Assembly: GCA_963811825.1 (NCBI GenBank)
Contig: CAWESS010000018.1
Span: 62,001 to 126,000 of the forward strand
Length of the DNA stretch: 64,000 bases
Reading direction: 5' to 3'
Source of the DNA: Fodinibacter sp963811825
Lineage (GTDB): Bacteria; Actinomycetota; Actinomycetes; Actinomycetales; Dermatophilaceae
Part shown: in pieces, positions 54,529 through 63,148 of the stretch
Position numbering within the stretch: position 1 is the stretch's first letter
Layout: every line of letters begins with the position of its first letter
The notes under the pieces: generated by a model
Databases searched by the model: none
Told to the model about the DNA's origin: nothing
What the model saw: the letters and a program-made list of their open reading frames with translations, nothing else
Translations under genes and position numbers: made by a program

Positions 54529-55295
54529 CCGGTACGGGTGAGCAGGTGCTCTTCTGGGTGCTCGGGCCGCTCGCGGTCCTGGGCTCCCTGGGCCTGGTGT
54601 TCGCGAAGAAGGCCGTCCACGCAGCCCTCGGCATGGCCCTGACGATGATCATCCTCGGCGTGTTCTACATCGCCCAGGGCGCGGACTTCCTCGGCGTCAT
54701 CCAGATCTTCGTCTACACCGGCGCGGTCATGATGCTCTTCCTCTTCGTCATCATGCTCGTCGGCGTCGACTCCTCCGACAGCCTCGTGGAGACGTTGCCC
54801 GGCCAGCGCTGGGTGACCGCGGTCCTGTGCCTGGGTCTGGGCGGCATCCTCGTCTCGGCCATCGGCCGGGTGACGTTCGACGACCCGGTCGGCGTGGCCG
54901 GGATCAACGAGGAGGTCGGCAACGTCACCGGTGTGGCCCAGCTGATCTTCGGCCGCTACGTGTGGGTCTTCGAGATGACGAGTGCCCTGCTGATCACCGC
55001 AGCCCTCGGCGCGATGGTCCTGGCCTACCGCGAACGGCTCGGCCGGGCGCCGAACCAGCGCGAGTGGAGCACGCGGCGCTTCCGGTCCGGCGAGCACCTC
55101 GCCGGCCTGCCGGTGCCCGGTGTCTACGCCCGTCACAACGCGGTCGACACCCCGGCCCTGCTGCCCGACGGCACACCCTCCGAGCTGTCGGTCTCGCGAG
55201 TGCTCACGGCGCGTGACCAGAACCTGCTGCCCGAGGCGCACCTCGAGGGCGAAGCCGAGCTCGAGCAGGACCTGCCGAAGGGGGACGAGCGATGA
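54525..55295 (+). CDS. nuoJ: NADH-quinone oxidoreductase subunit J
   Basis: 256-residue membrane subunit with five helices in the first 170 residues: VLFWVLGPLAVLGSLGLVFA, AALGMALTMIILGVFYIAQG, FLGVIQIFVYTGAVMMLFLF (conserved pi-bulge helix 3), and two more. A soluble C-terminal tail (about residues 180-256) is longer than in E. coli. GTG54525; overlaps both neighbours by four bases. Confidence 0.93.
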   Translation: MTGTGEQVLFWVLGPLAVLGSLGLVFAKKAVHAALGMALTMIILGVFYIAQGADFLGVIQIFVYTGAVMMLFLFVIMLVGVDSSDSLVETLPGQRWVTAVLCLGLGGILVSAIGRVTFDDPVGVAGINEEVGNVTGVAQLIFGRYVWVFEMTSALLITAALGAMVLAYRERLGRAPNQREWSTRRFRSGEHLAGLPVPGVYARHNAVDTPALLPDGTPSELSVSRVLTARDQNLLPEAHLEGEAELEQDLPKGDER

Positions 55296-55591
55296 ACCTC
55301 GTGAACTACATCTACCTCGCGACGATCCTGTTCGTCATCGGTGCCGCGGTGGTGCTGACCCGACGCAACGCGATCATCGTGTTCATGGGGGTCGAGCTCA
55401 TGCTCAACTCCGCGAACCTCGCCTTCGTGACCTTCGCCCGGATGAACGGCAACCTCGACGGGCAGGTCATCGCCCTGTTCGTCATGGTCGTCGCGGCGGC
55501 TGAGGTCGTCGTCGGACTGGCGATCATCATGGCGATCTTCCGCTCCCGCCGCTCGGCCTCGGTCGACGACGCCAACCTGCTGAAGCTGTAA
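55292..55591 (+). CDS. nuoK: NADH-quinone oxidoreductase subunit K
   Basis: 99-residue, three-helix membrane subunit homologous to MrpC. IIVFMGVELMLNSANLAFVT has the essential Glu of helix 2, and AAAEVVVGLAIIMAIFRSRR the Glu of helix 3. Normal family length. ATG55292 overlaps nuoJ; nuoL follows after nine bases containing AAGGAG. Confidence 0.95.
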   Translation: MNLVNYIYLATILFVIGAAVVLTRRNAIIVFMGVELMLNSANLAFVTFARMNGNLDGQVIALFVMVVAAAEVVVGLAIIMAIFRSRRSASVDDANLLKL

Positions 55592-55600
55592 GGAGCACCA

Positions 55601-57532
55601 GTGACCTCACTCATCACCGAGGGCAGCGGGCTGGCCCCAGTCGACGCGAGCGGCGCATCCGCGTTCGTGTGGCTGCTCATCGCCCTGCCCCTGCTCGGTG
55701 CCGCGGTGCTCCTGCTCGGCGGGCAACGCACGAACCGCTTCGGGCCGCTGCTCGCGACCGCGCTGTCCTGGGGGTCCTTCGCCGTCGGCGTGGCCGTCAT
55801 CCTGCACCTCATCGGTCTGCCGACCGAGGAGCGGGCCCAGCACCTCACGCTGTGGAACTGGGTGCCCGCGGGGGCCTTCCAGCTCGACATCGGGCTGCTC
55901 GCCGACCCGCTGTCGCTGACCTTCGTCATGCTCATCACCTTCGTCGGGTCGCTGATCCACGTGTACTCCATCGGCTACATGGAGCACGACCCCGACAAGC
56001 GGCGCTTCTTCGCCTACCTCAACCTGTTCATCGCCTCGATGCTCCTGCTCGTGCTGGCCGACTCCTACCTGTTGCTGTTCGTCGGCTGGGAGGGTGTGGG
56101 CCTGGCGTCCTACCTGCTCATCGGCTTCTGGAACTGGAACCCGGCGTACGCCAGCGCCGCGAACAAGGCGTTCTTCGTCAACCGCGTGGGTGACCTGGGC
56201 CTGTCCATCGCGATCATGGTGATGTTCGTGACCTTCGGCGGCGTCGACTACGCCACGGTCAACGAGGGCGTCGCGACCGCCAACCAGGGTGCGGTCACGG
56301 CGATCGGGCTGCTGTTGCTCGTCGGTGCCTGCGGCAAGTCGGCCCAGTTCCCGCTCCAGTCCTGGCTCGGTGACGCGATGGCCGGCCCGACACCGGTGTC
56401 CGCGCTCATCCACGCGGCGACCATGGTCACCGCCGGCGTCTACCTCGTCGTGCGCTCCAACGTCATCTACGACGCTGCGCCCGACGCGCGGCTCGCAGTT
56501 GCTCTCGTCGGCGCGATCACCCTGGTCTTCGGGGCCATCGTCGGTTGCGCCAAGGACGACATCAAGAAGGCCCTGGCCGCCTCGACCATGAGCCAGATCG
56601 GCTACATGATGCTCGCGGCGGGCCTGGGCCCGGTCGGTTACGCCTTCGCGATCTTCCACCTGCTGACCCACGGCTTCTTCAAGGCCGGGATGTTCCTCGG
56701 TGCGGGGTCGGTCATGCACGGCATGAACGACGAGGTGAACATGCGCCGCTACGGCGCGCTGTCCACGGTCATGAAGATCACCTGGGTGACCTTCGGCCTG
56801 GGCTGGCTGGCCATCCTCGGGGTGCCACCGTTCTCGGGCTTCTGGTCCAAGGACAAGGTCATCGAGGCCGCCTTCGTCGGCGAGGGCTGGCAGCCGTGGG
56901 TGCTCGGTGGTGCCGCGATGATCGGCGCCGGGGTCACGGCCTTCTACATGTCGCGACTGTTCTTCATGACCTTCCACGGCGAGAAGCGGTGGGCCGAGGA
57001 CGCCCACCCGCACGAGTCGCCCCGCACGATGACCATCCCGATGATCGTCCTGGCCCTCGGGTCGGCCTTCCTCGGCCTCGCGCTCGGCCCCACCGGGATC
57101 TTCACCCACTGGCTCGAGCCGGTCGTCGGCGAGCACGGCGAGGAGCACCCGGTGCTCCCGGTCCCCGTCATCATGGGCCTGACCCTGGCGCTCGTCGCGG
57201 TCGGTGCCTACCTGGCCTGGGCTCGCTACGCCAAGGACGTCGTCCCGGAGGTCGCACCCCGCGGCTCGGTGCTCACCCGTGCCGCCCGCCAGGACCTCTA
57301 CCAGGACGCCGTCAACGAAGGACTCTTCATGCGCCCCGGAATCCACCTCACCCGCGGCCTCGTCTTCGCTGACGCCAAGGGGATCGACGGTGCTGCGGGT
57401 GGCCTGGCCGCCCTCGTGGGCGGGCTGTCCTCGAGACTGCGACGCCTGCAGAACGGCTATGCCCGGTCCTACGCCCTGACGATGCTCTCCGGCGTCGTCG
57501 CCATCCTCGGCATCCTGTGGGTGATCCAGTGA
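55601..57532 (+). CDS. nuoL: NADH-quinone oxidoreductase subunit L
   Basis: 643-residue antiporter-like proton-pumping subunit. LADPLSLTFVMLITFVGSLI and HVYSIGYMEHDPDKRRFFAY, LFVGWEGVGLASYLLIGFWN (key Glu), GACGKSAQFPLQSWLGDAMA (Lys) and GPTPVSALIHAATMVTAGVY are the conserved half-channel blocks; AKDDIKKALAASTMSQIGYM follows. The C-terminal part holds the lateral helix. Start GTG55601. Confidence 0.95.
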   Translation: MTSLITEGSGLAPVDASGASAFVWLLIALPLLGAAVLLLGGQRTNRFGPLLATALSWGSFAVGVAVILHLIGLPTEERAQHLTLWNWVPAGAFQLDIGLLADPLSLTFVMLITFVGSLIHVYSIGYMEHDPDKRRFFAYLNLFIASMLLLVLADSYLLLFVGWEGVGLASYLLIGFWNWNPAYASAANKAFFVNRVGDLGLSIAIMVMFVTFGGVDYATVNEGVATANQGAVTAIGLLLLVGACGKSAQFPLQSWLGDAMAGPTPVSALIHAATMVTAGVYLVVRSNVIYDAAPDARLAVALVGAITLVFGAIVGCAKDDIKKALAASTMSQIGYMMLAAGLGPVGYAFAIFHLLTHGFFKAGMFLGAGSVMHGMNDEVNMRRYGALSTVMKITWVTFGLGWLAILGVPPFSGFWSKDKVIEAAFVGEGWQPWVLGGAAMIGAGVTAFYMSRLFFMTFHGEKRWAEDAHPHESPRTMTIPMIVLALGSAFLGLALGPTGIFTHWLEPVVGEHGEEHPVLPVPVIMGLTLALVAVGAYLAWARYAKDVVPEVAPRGSVLTRAARQDLYQDAVNEGLFMRPGIHLTRGLVFADAKGIDGAAGGLAALVGGLSSRLRRLQNGYARSYALTMLSGVVAILGILWVIQ

Positions 57533-59067
57533 GCTCCCTGCCCCTGCTGACCCTGATGATGGTCGTGCCGCTCGTCGGCGCCATCATCGTGGCCACGCTC
57601 CCGGGCGACTCGGCCAAGCTGGCGAAGCCGATCGCGCTCGGCGCCTCCCTGGTCACGCTCGTCCTCGCGCTGCTCGCCTGGGCGCGGTTCGACAACGGCG
57701 CCACGGAGCAGTTCCAGCTCGCCGAGGTCCACCCGTGGATCCCGCAGTTCGGGGTCTCCTACGCCCTCGGTGTCGACGGCATCGCCCTGTCGCTCATCGT
57801 CATGGCGGCGATCCTCACGCCGATCTGCCTGATCGCGGCGTGGAACGACGTCACCGAGGAGGGCTACTCGCGCGAGAAGCGCTACTTCGCCCTCATGCTC
57901 GTCCTCGAGGCGTTCATGGTCGGGGTCTTCGCGGCCACCGACGTGTTCCTGTTCTACGTCTTCTTCGAGGCGATGCTCATCCCGGTGTACTTCCTCATCG
58001 GGCTCTTCGGTGGGGTGCGGCGCCAGTACGCCGCGGTGAAGTTCCTGCTGTTCTCGCTCGCGGGCGGGCTCATCATGCTCGTGTCGGTCATCGCGGTGTA
58101 CTTCGCGGGGCCGGGCGGGTCCGACGGCTTCCTCGTCGAGAACCTCACGGGCAACCTCGACGCCTCGACCGGCGCCCTGCGCTGGATGTTCGTCGGCTTC
58201 TTCATCGCGTTCGCCGTCAAGGCGCCGATGTGGCCGGTGCACACCTGGCTCCCGGATGCCGCGACCGAGGCCCGGCCGGCGACCGCCGTGCTCCTCGTCG
58301 GCGTGCTCGACAAGGTCGGCACCTACGGCATGATCCGCTTCGGCCTCCAGCTCTTCCCGGAGGCCTCACAGTGGGCCACCCCGGTCGTCATCACCCTCGC
58401 GGTGATCTCGGTGATCTACGGTGCGCTGCTCGCGATCGGCCAGACCGACATGATGCGGCTCATCGCCTTCACCTCGATCAGCCACTTCGGGTTCATCGTG
58501 CTGGGCATCTTCGCCCTGACGAGCGTCGGTGGCGCCGGGTCGACGCTGTACATGGTCAACCACGGGTTCTCCACGGCCGGCCTGTTCCTGCTCGCCGGCT
58601 TCCTCGTGGCCCGCCGTGGCAGCAAGCGCATCCCCGACTACGGCGGTTGGCAGCGGGTCACCCCCGTGCTCGCCGGCAGCTTCCTCATCGTCGGCCTGTC
58701 GAGCCTCGCCCTGCCCGGCCTGTCCTCGTTCGTCTCGGAGTTCCTCGTCCTGCAGGGCACGTTCATGAACTACCCGTGGGCTGCGGTCATCGCGGCCCTC
58801 GGGATCGTCCTCGCGGCCCTGTACATCCTCCTCATGTACCAGCGCATCATGACGGGGCCGAAGCCGACCTTCCCCGACGGCGAGAGCCCGCCCGACCTGT
58901 CCTGGCGGGAGAAGGTCGTCGTCGCGCCGATCATCGCCTCGTTCCTCTTCCTCGGCTTCTTCCCGAAGCCGGTGCTGGATCTGGTCAACCCGGCCGTGGA
59001 CCGCACGCTGCAGATCGTCGGCGTCGCGGACCCGGCGCCCGCCAACGCCTCCGGGAGTGAGAAGTGA
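57529..59067 (+). CDS. nuoM: NADH-quinone oxidoreductase subunit M
   Basis: 512-residue antiporter-like proton-pumping subunit. YALGVDGIALSLIVMAAILT, DVFLFYVFFEAMLIPVYFLI (key Glu), FFIAFAVKAPMWPVHTWLPD and AATEARPATAVLLVGVLDKV (Lys residues), and SISHFGFIVLGIFALTS are the conserved blocks; about 14 helices. GTG57529 overlaps nuoL; the end overlaps nuoN. Confidence 0.95.
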   Translation: MSSLPLLTLMMVVPLVGAIIVATLPGDSAKLAKPIALGASLVTLVLALLAWARFDNGATEQFQLAEVHPWIPQFGVSYALGVDGIALSLIVMAAILTPICLIAAWNDVTEEGYSREKRYFALMLVLEAFMVGVFAATDVFLFYVFFEAMLIPVYFLIGLFGGVRRQYAAVKFLLFSLAGGLIMLVSVIAVYFAGPGGSDGFLVENLTGNLDASTGALRWMFVGFFIAFAVKAPMWPVHTWLPDAATEARPATAVLLVGVLDKVGTYGMIRFGLQLFPEASQWATPVVITLAVISVIYGALLAIGQTDMMRLIAFTSISHFGFIVLGIFALTSVGGAGSTLYMVNHGFSTAGLFLLAGFLVARRGSKRIPDYGGWQRVTPVLAGSFLIVGLSSLALPGLSSFVSEFLVLQGTFMNYPWAAVIAALGIVLAALYILLMYQRIMTGPKPTFPDGESPPDLSWREKVVVAPIIASFLFLGFFPKPVLDLVNPAVDRTLQIVGVADPAPANASGSEK

Positions 59068-60623
59068 ACCCCGAGTTCTCGGCCGTCGACGTCGACTACG
59101 CCGCCATCGCGCCGATGCTCATCGTCGTGGCCGGCGCCCTGATCGGCGTCGTCGTCGAGGCGTTCGCGCCTCGGCGCAGCCGTCACGGCATCCAGGTCGG
59201 CCTCGCCGTGGTCACCCTGCTCGTGGCGTTCGCCGCGCTCGTGTTCTGGACGCGTGACTCCCTGACGGTGACCCTCGGCGGGTCCGTGGTCATCGACGGG
59301 GTCTCGGTCTTCCTCATGGGGGCGCTGCTGCTCCTGTCCGCGATGAGCGTGCTGATCATGGCCGAGCGCTTCGGCGGGGTGGGCTCCGACGCCTTCACGC
59401 CGATGGGTGCCTCCACGCCCGGGTCCAGCCAGGAGGACGTCGCCACCCGCGCCGGGTACGCGACCTCCGAGGTCTTCCCGCTCACCCTGTTCGCCGTGCT
59501 CGGCATGATGGTCTTCCTCACGGCCAACGACCTCATCACGATGTTCGTCGGCCTCGAGATCCTCTCGCTGCCGCTCTACGTCCTCACCGGCCTGGCCCGC
59601 CGCCGCCGCCTGCTCTCGCAGGAGGCCGCCCTGAAGTACTTCCTCCTCGGGGCGTTCTCCAGCGCGTTCTTCCTGTTCGGTGCGGCGCTGCTCTACGGCT
59701 TCGCCGGCTCCTCCGACCTGCGCGCGATCGCCACGGCGATCTCGTCGAGGTCGAGCGACCTCGACGGCCTGCTGGTGCCCGGAGCCGTCCTCGTGCTCAT
59801 CGGCCTGTTCTTCAAGGTGGGTGCCGTGCCGTTCCACTCGTGGACCCCGGACGTCTACCAGGGCGCGCCCACCCCCGTGACCGGCTTCATGGCCGCGTGC
59901 ACCAAGCTCGCGGCCTTCGGCGTCATCCTGCGGGTGGCGTTCGTCGGTGTCGGGGCGAGCCGTTGGGACTGGCAGGACGGCGTCTGGGCGATCGCGGCCC
60001 TCACCATGGTCGTCGGTGCGGTGCTGTCGGTGACCCAGACCGACGTCAAGCGCCTGCTGGCCTACTCCTCGATCGCCCACGCCGGCTTCATCCTCGTCGG
60101 CGTCCTGGCCTTCTCGCAGGCCGCCATCGGTGGGGTGATGTTCTACCTCGTCGCCTACGGCTTCACCACGGTGGCCGCCTTCGGCATCATCGCCATGGTG
60201 CGCCAGGGCGGCTCGGAGGCCTCGCACCTGTCGCAGTGGGCAGGCCTGGGTCGCAGCCATCCGGTCGTCGCCGGCGCGTTCTCCTTCCTCCTGCTCGCCT
60301 TCGCGGGCATCCCCCTCACGTCGGGGTTCACGGCCAAGTTCGCCGCGTTCGCCCCGGCCGTGCAGGCCGGGACGGGTGGGGTCGTCCTCGTCGTCATCGC
60401 CGTGCTGGCCTCCGCGGTCACGGCCTTCGTCTACGTCCGGCTGATCGTGCTCATGTACTTCACCGACGCCTCCACCGAGGAGGGTGACGAGGTCGTCGCG
60501 CTGATGCCGTCGATCCCCTCGACCATCGGCATCACCGTCGGTGTGCTCGTGACCGCCGTGCTGGGCATCGTGCCCGGCTTCCTCCTCGACATCGCGAGCT
60601 CGGCCTCCGAGTTCCTCCTGTGA
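59064..60623 (+). CDS. nuoN: NADH-quinone oxidoreductase subunit N
   Basis: 519-residue antiporter-like proton-pumping subunit. DLITMFVGLEILSLPLYVLT (key Glu), ALKYFLLGAFSSAFFLFGAA, LFFKVGAVPFHSWTPDVYQG, APTPVTGFMAACTKLAAFGV and TDVKRLLAYSSIAHAGFILV are conserved. An insert between helices 3 and 4 (PMGASTPGSSQEDVATRAGY) is typical of actinobacteria. GTG59064. The last nuo gene; the prenyl synthase starts inside its stop. Confidence 0.95.
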   Translation: MNPEFSAVDVDYAAIAPMLIVVAGALIGVVVEAFAPRRSRHGIQVGLAVVTLLVAFAALVFWTRDSLTVTLGGSVVIDGVSVFLMGALLLLSAMSVLIMAERFGGVGSDAFTPMGASTPGSSQEDVATRAGYATSEVFPLTLFAVLGMMVFLTANDLITMFVGLEILSLPLYVLTGLARRRRLLSQEAALKYFLLGAFSSAFFLFGAALLYGFAGSSDLRAIATAISSRSSDLDGLLVPGAVLVLIGLFFKVGAVPFHSWTPDVYQGAPTPVTGFMAACTKLAAFGVILRVAFVGVGASRWDWQDGVWAIAALTMVVGAVLSVTQTDVKRLLAYSSIAHAGFILVGVLAFSQAAIGGVMFYLVAYGFTTVAAFGIIAMVRQGGSEASHLSQWAGLGRSHPVVAGAFSFLLLAFAGIPLTSGFTAKFAAFAPAVQAGTGGVVLVVIAVLASAVTAFVYVRLIVLMYFTDASTEEGDEVVALMPSIPSTIGITVGVLVTAVLGIVPGFLLDIASSASEFLL

Positions 60624-61648
60624 CGACGGTGGCGGCGCACCCTGCCCAGCGCGGCACCCCGTCGGTGCTCGAGCTGCCGGGGGCGTCCGAGGCGCTGCGC
60701 GAGCGCCTGGCCGACGGGCTCACCGCGGTCAACGCCCTCATCGCCGCGAGGGTCGACCACGACGACGCGTTCATCGCCGAAGCCGGGTCGCACCTCACGG
60801 CTGCCGGGGGAAAGCGGTTCCGGCCGCTGCTGACGCTGCTCGCCGCCGAGGTGGGGCACGGCATCAACGAGCAGGTGGTGGCGGCGGCCGCGGGCGTCGA
60901 GCTGACCCACCTCGCCTCGCTCTACCACGACGACGTCATGGACGAGGCCGACGTGCGCCGCGGTGCGCCCAGTGCCAACGCGGCCTACGGCAACTCGACC
61001 GCGATCCTCGTCGGCGACCTGCTCTTCGGCACGGCCTCCGACATCGTCGCCGACCTGGGCCCGGATGCCGTGAAGATCCAGGCACAGACCTTCGTGCGCC
61101 TGTGCTCGGGCCAGATCCGCGACGACCGGCCGTGCCCGGCCGGCACCGACCCCGTCGACTACTACCTCGGGGTGCTCGCCGACAAGACGGGTGTGCTCAT
61201 CGCGACCGCGGCCCGCTACGGGGCGATGTTCTCCGGCGGGGACGAGGCGACGATCGAGACGATGCGTGAGTTCGGGGAGCGACTCGGGGTCGCCTTCCAG
61301 CTCGCCGACGACCTCATCGACATCGAGTCCGACGCCGACGAGACGGGCAAGACCCCCGGCACCGACCTGCGCGAGGGCAAGCGCACCCTCCCGGTGCTCC
61401 ACGTGCTCGCGTCGAGCGACCCGGCCGACGCCCGCCTGCAACAGCTGCTCACCGGCGACCTCACCGACGACGCCCTGCTCACCGAGGCGTTGACGCTGCT
61501 GCGGGCCCACCCCGCCATGGACCGGGCCCGCGAGCACACGTATGCCGTGGCGCGGCGCGCGCAGGACGTGCTCACGAAGCTGCCCGAGAGCGACGCCCGC
61601 GATGCCCTGGGTGCGCTGGCGACCGGAGTCGTCACCCGCGTGGGCTGA
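60620..61648 (+). CDS. Polyprenyl diphosphate synthase (menaquinone side chain)
   Basis: 342-residue trans-prenyltransferase. GGKRFRPLLTLLAAEVGHG, the first aspartate-rich motif in LASLYHDDVMDEADVRRGAP, the second in AFQLADDLIDIESDADETGK. Such GrcC/IspB-type enzymes make the C35-C50 chain that MenA attaches to DHNA. Coupling to nuoN (GTGA) places quinone-tail synthesis in the complex I transcript. Chain length cannot be fixed from sequence; the residues before the first motif (Ala-Ser-Leu-Tyr-His) suggest a long product. Confidence 0.9.
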   Translation: MTTVAAHPAQRGTPSVLELPGASEALRERLADGLTAVNALIAARVDHDDAFIAEAGSHLTAAGGKRFRPLLTLLAAEVGHGINEQVVAAAAGVELTHLASLYHDDVMDEADVRRGAPSANAAYGNSTAILVGDLLFGTASDIVADLGPDAVKIQAQTFVRLCSGQIRDDRPCPAGTDPVDYYLGVLADKTGVLIATAARYGAMFSGGDEATIETMREFGERLGVAFQLADDLIDIESDADETGKTPGTDLREGKRTLPVLHVLASSDPADARLQQLLTGDLTDDALLTEALTLLRAHPAMDRAREHTYAVARRAQDVLTKLPESDARDALGALATGVVTRVG

Positions 61649-61974
61649 GCTCCGCGAGGGCAGCGGTGCGGCGGGGGATCGACAGCGACAGGGCCACCGC
61701 AGCGAAGCACATGGCCGCCGCGATGAGCCACGCCCGGGTAGACGGCGATCGGCGGCGGTCGTCGACGGCATGCCGTGGTCGTGCGCTGCAGGGATGAAGT
61801 GCGTCTGGATGATGCCGTTGGTCGACCACCCGCAGATCCGAGGAGCACACCCGTCGAGGACCGGAACGCCGCCGCGGCGACCAGGGCAGCGAGGGTCACG
61901 CCGGCCACGAGCCACGCCCGGTGCCACCGGGTGCGCGGCGGGTCGCCCACGAAGGTTTCGATGTCCCCGGTCAC
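61632..61974 (-). pseudogene. Remnant of an MFS transporter
   Basis: Three collinear fragments remain. The N-terminus with helix 1 is at 61974 to about 61840 (WHRAWLVAGVTLAALVAAAA, then FRSSTGVLL). A middle loop/helix is at 61837-61736 (ICGWSTNGIIQTHFIPAAHD, then HGMPSTTAAD), a well-known MFS segment. The last helix is at about 61736-61632 (RAWLIAAAMCFAAVALSLSI, then PRR). Each is in a different frame, and about 900 bases of the expected 1.25 kb are gone at two internal joints. The small size shows real deletion, not only single-base errors. Convergent with the prenyl synthase; substrate unknown. Confidence 0.7.
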
Positions 61975-62002
61975 CGTCGAAGTCTCGCACTAGGGTTCGA
62001 CC

Positions 62003-63148
62003 GTGAACCACTGGGAAAGTGCGACGTCCGCCGTTCGGGCACCCCTCGTCGCGGTCGACCTCGACGCCTTCGATGCCAACGCCGACGACCTCGTGCGCCG
62101 CGCCGGTGGCCTGCCGATCCGGGTCGCCTCGAAGTCGGTGCGGTGCCGTCACCTGCTCGACCGCGTGCTCGCGCGCCCGGGTTTCGCCGGGGTCATGGCC
62201 TATGCCGTGCCGGAGGCGGTCTGGCTGGTCGGCGCCGGTCTGCGCGACGTCTTCGTCGCCTACCCCTCCGTCGACGTCGATGCCCTGCGTGCCGTCGCGA
62301 CCGATGACCGGCTGCGCGCCGAGGTCACCGTCACCATCGACTCCGTCGAGCACGTGCGCTGGCTGCGCGACACGCTCGGCACCGACGTCGCCGGCCTCGG
62401 CGTGGCCCTCGACGTCGACGCCTCACTGCGGGTCGGTCGCCTGCACCTCGGTGTCCGTCGCTCGCCGACCCGCACCCCCGCGCAGGCCCTCACGGTCGTG
62501 CGAGCCGCCCTGGGTGTCGGGCTGGAGGTCCGCGGTGTCATGACCTACGACGCGCAGGTCGCGGGGCTCCCGGATGCCGGGCCGCACCTTCGCGCTCTCA
62601 AGCGCCGGTCCGTGCCCGAGCTGGCGGAGCGGCGGCAGGCGGTCGTCGAGGCGGTGCGCGCCGAGACCGACCTGCGGTTCGTCAACGCCGGTGGCACCGG
62701 CAGCCTGCACCGCTTCGCCGGCGACCCGGTGGTCACCGAGCTCGCAGCCGGGTCGGGCCTGTACGCCCCCACCCTGTTCGACGCCTACGACGACTTCTCC
62801 CCGCGCCCCGCGATGGCCTTCGCGCTGCCGGTGGTGCGCCGACCGGCAGCGGGGGTCGTCACGGCCTTCGGTGGGGGCTACGTCGCGAGCGGTGAGCCGG
62901 GGTGGGCCCGGGTGCCGAAACCCGTGCGCCGAGGGCTCGCGCTGCTGCGCACCGAGGCGGCGGGCGAGGTCCAGACCCCGCTGCACGGCGAGGAGGCCGA
63001 CGGCCTGGCCATCGGGGACCGAGTGTGGTTGCGAGGAGCCAAGGCAGGCGAGCTGCTCGAGCGCTTCGACACCGTGCACCTCGTGAGCGGCGGGCAGCTC
63101 GTCGACAGCGTGCCGTCCTACCGTGGTGAGGGAAGGAACTTCGGATGA
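62003..63148 (+). CDS. Alanine racemase-fold amino acid deaminase/aldolase-like protein
   Basis: 381-residue PLP-barrel protein of the D-threonine aldolase/alanine racemase N-terminal type. LVAVDLDAFDANADDLVRRA leads to LPIRVASKSVRCRHLLDRVL with the PLP lysine; further RFVNAGGTGSLHRFAG and ELAAGSGLYAPTLFDAYDDF are phosphate and substrate regions. VVTAFGGGYVASGEPGWARV and QTPLHGEEADGLAIGDRVWL form the C-terminal beta domain. Start GTG62003. It is coupled (ATGA) to a lactone oxidase, a recurrent pairing in actinobacteria; the joint function is unknown. Confidence 0.82.
   Translation: MNHWESATSAVRAPLVAVDLDAFDANADDLVRRAGGLPIRVASKSVRCRHLLDRVLARPGFAGVMAYAVPEAVWLVGAGLRDVFVAYPSVDVDALRAVATDDRLRAEVTVTIDSVEHVRWLRDTLGTDVAGLGVALDVDASLRVGRLHLGVRRSPTRTPAQALTVVRAALGVGLEVRGVMTYDAQVAGLPDAGPHLRALKRRSVPELAERRQAVVEAVRAETDLRFVNAGGTGSLHRFAGDPVVTELAAGSGLYAPTLFDAYDDFSPRPAMAFALPVVRRPAAGVVTAFGGGYVASGEPGWARVPKPVRRGLALLRTEAAGEVQTPLHGEEADGLAIGDRVWLRGAKAGELLERFDTVHLVSGGQLVDSVPSYRGEGRNFG

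Noticed and set aside
61834..61850. AGATCCGAGGAGCACAC, similar to an Illumina adapter start (15 of 17)
   Set aside because: Two mismatches, and the surrounding minus-strand frames read as MFS transporter sequence, so contamination is unlikely.
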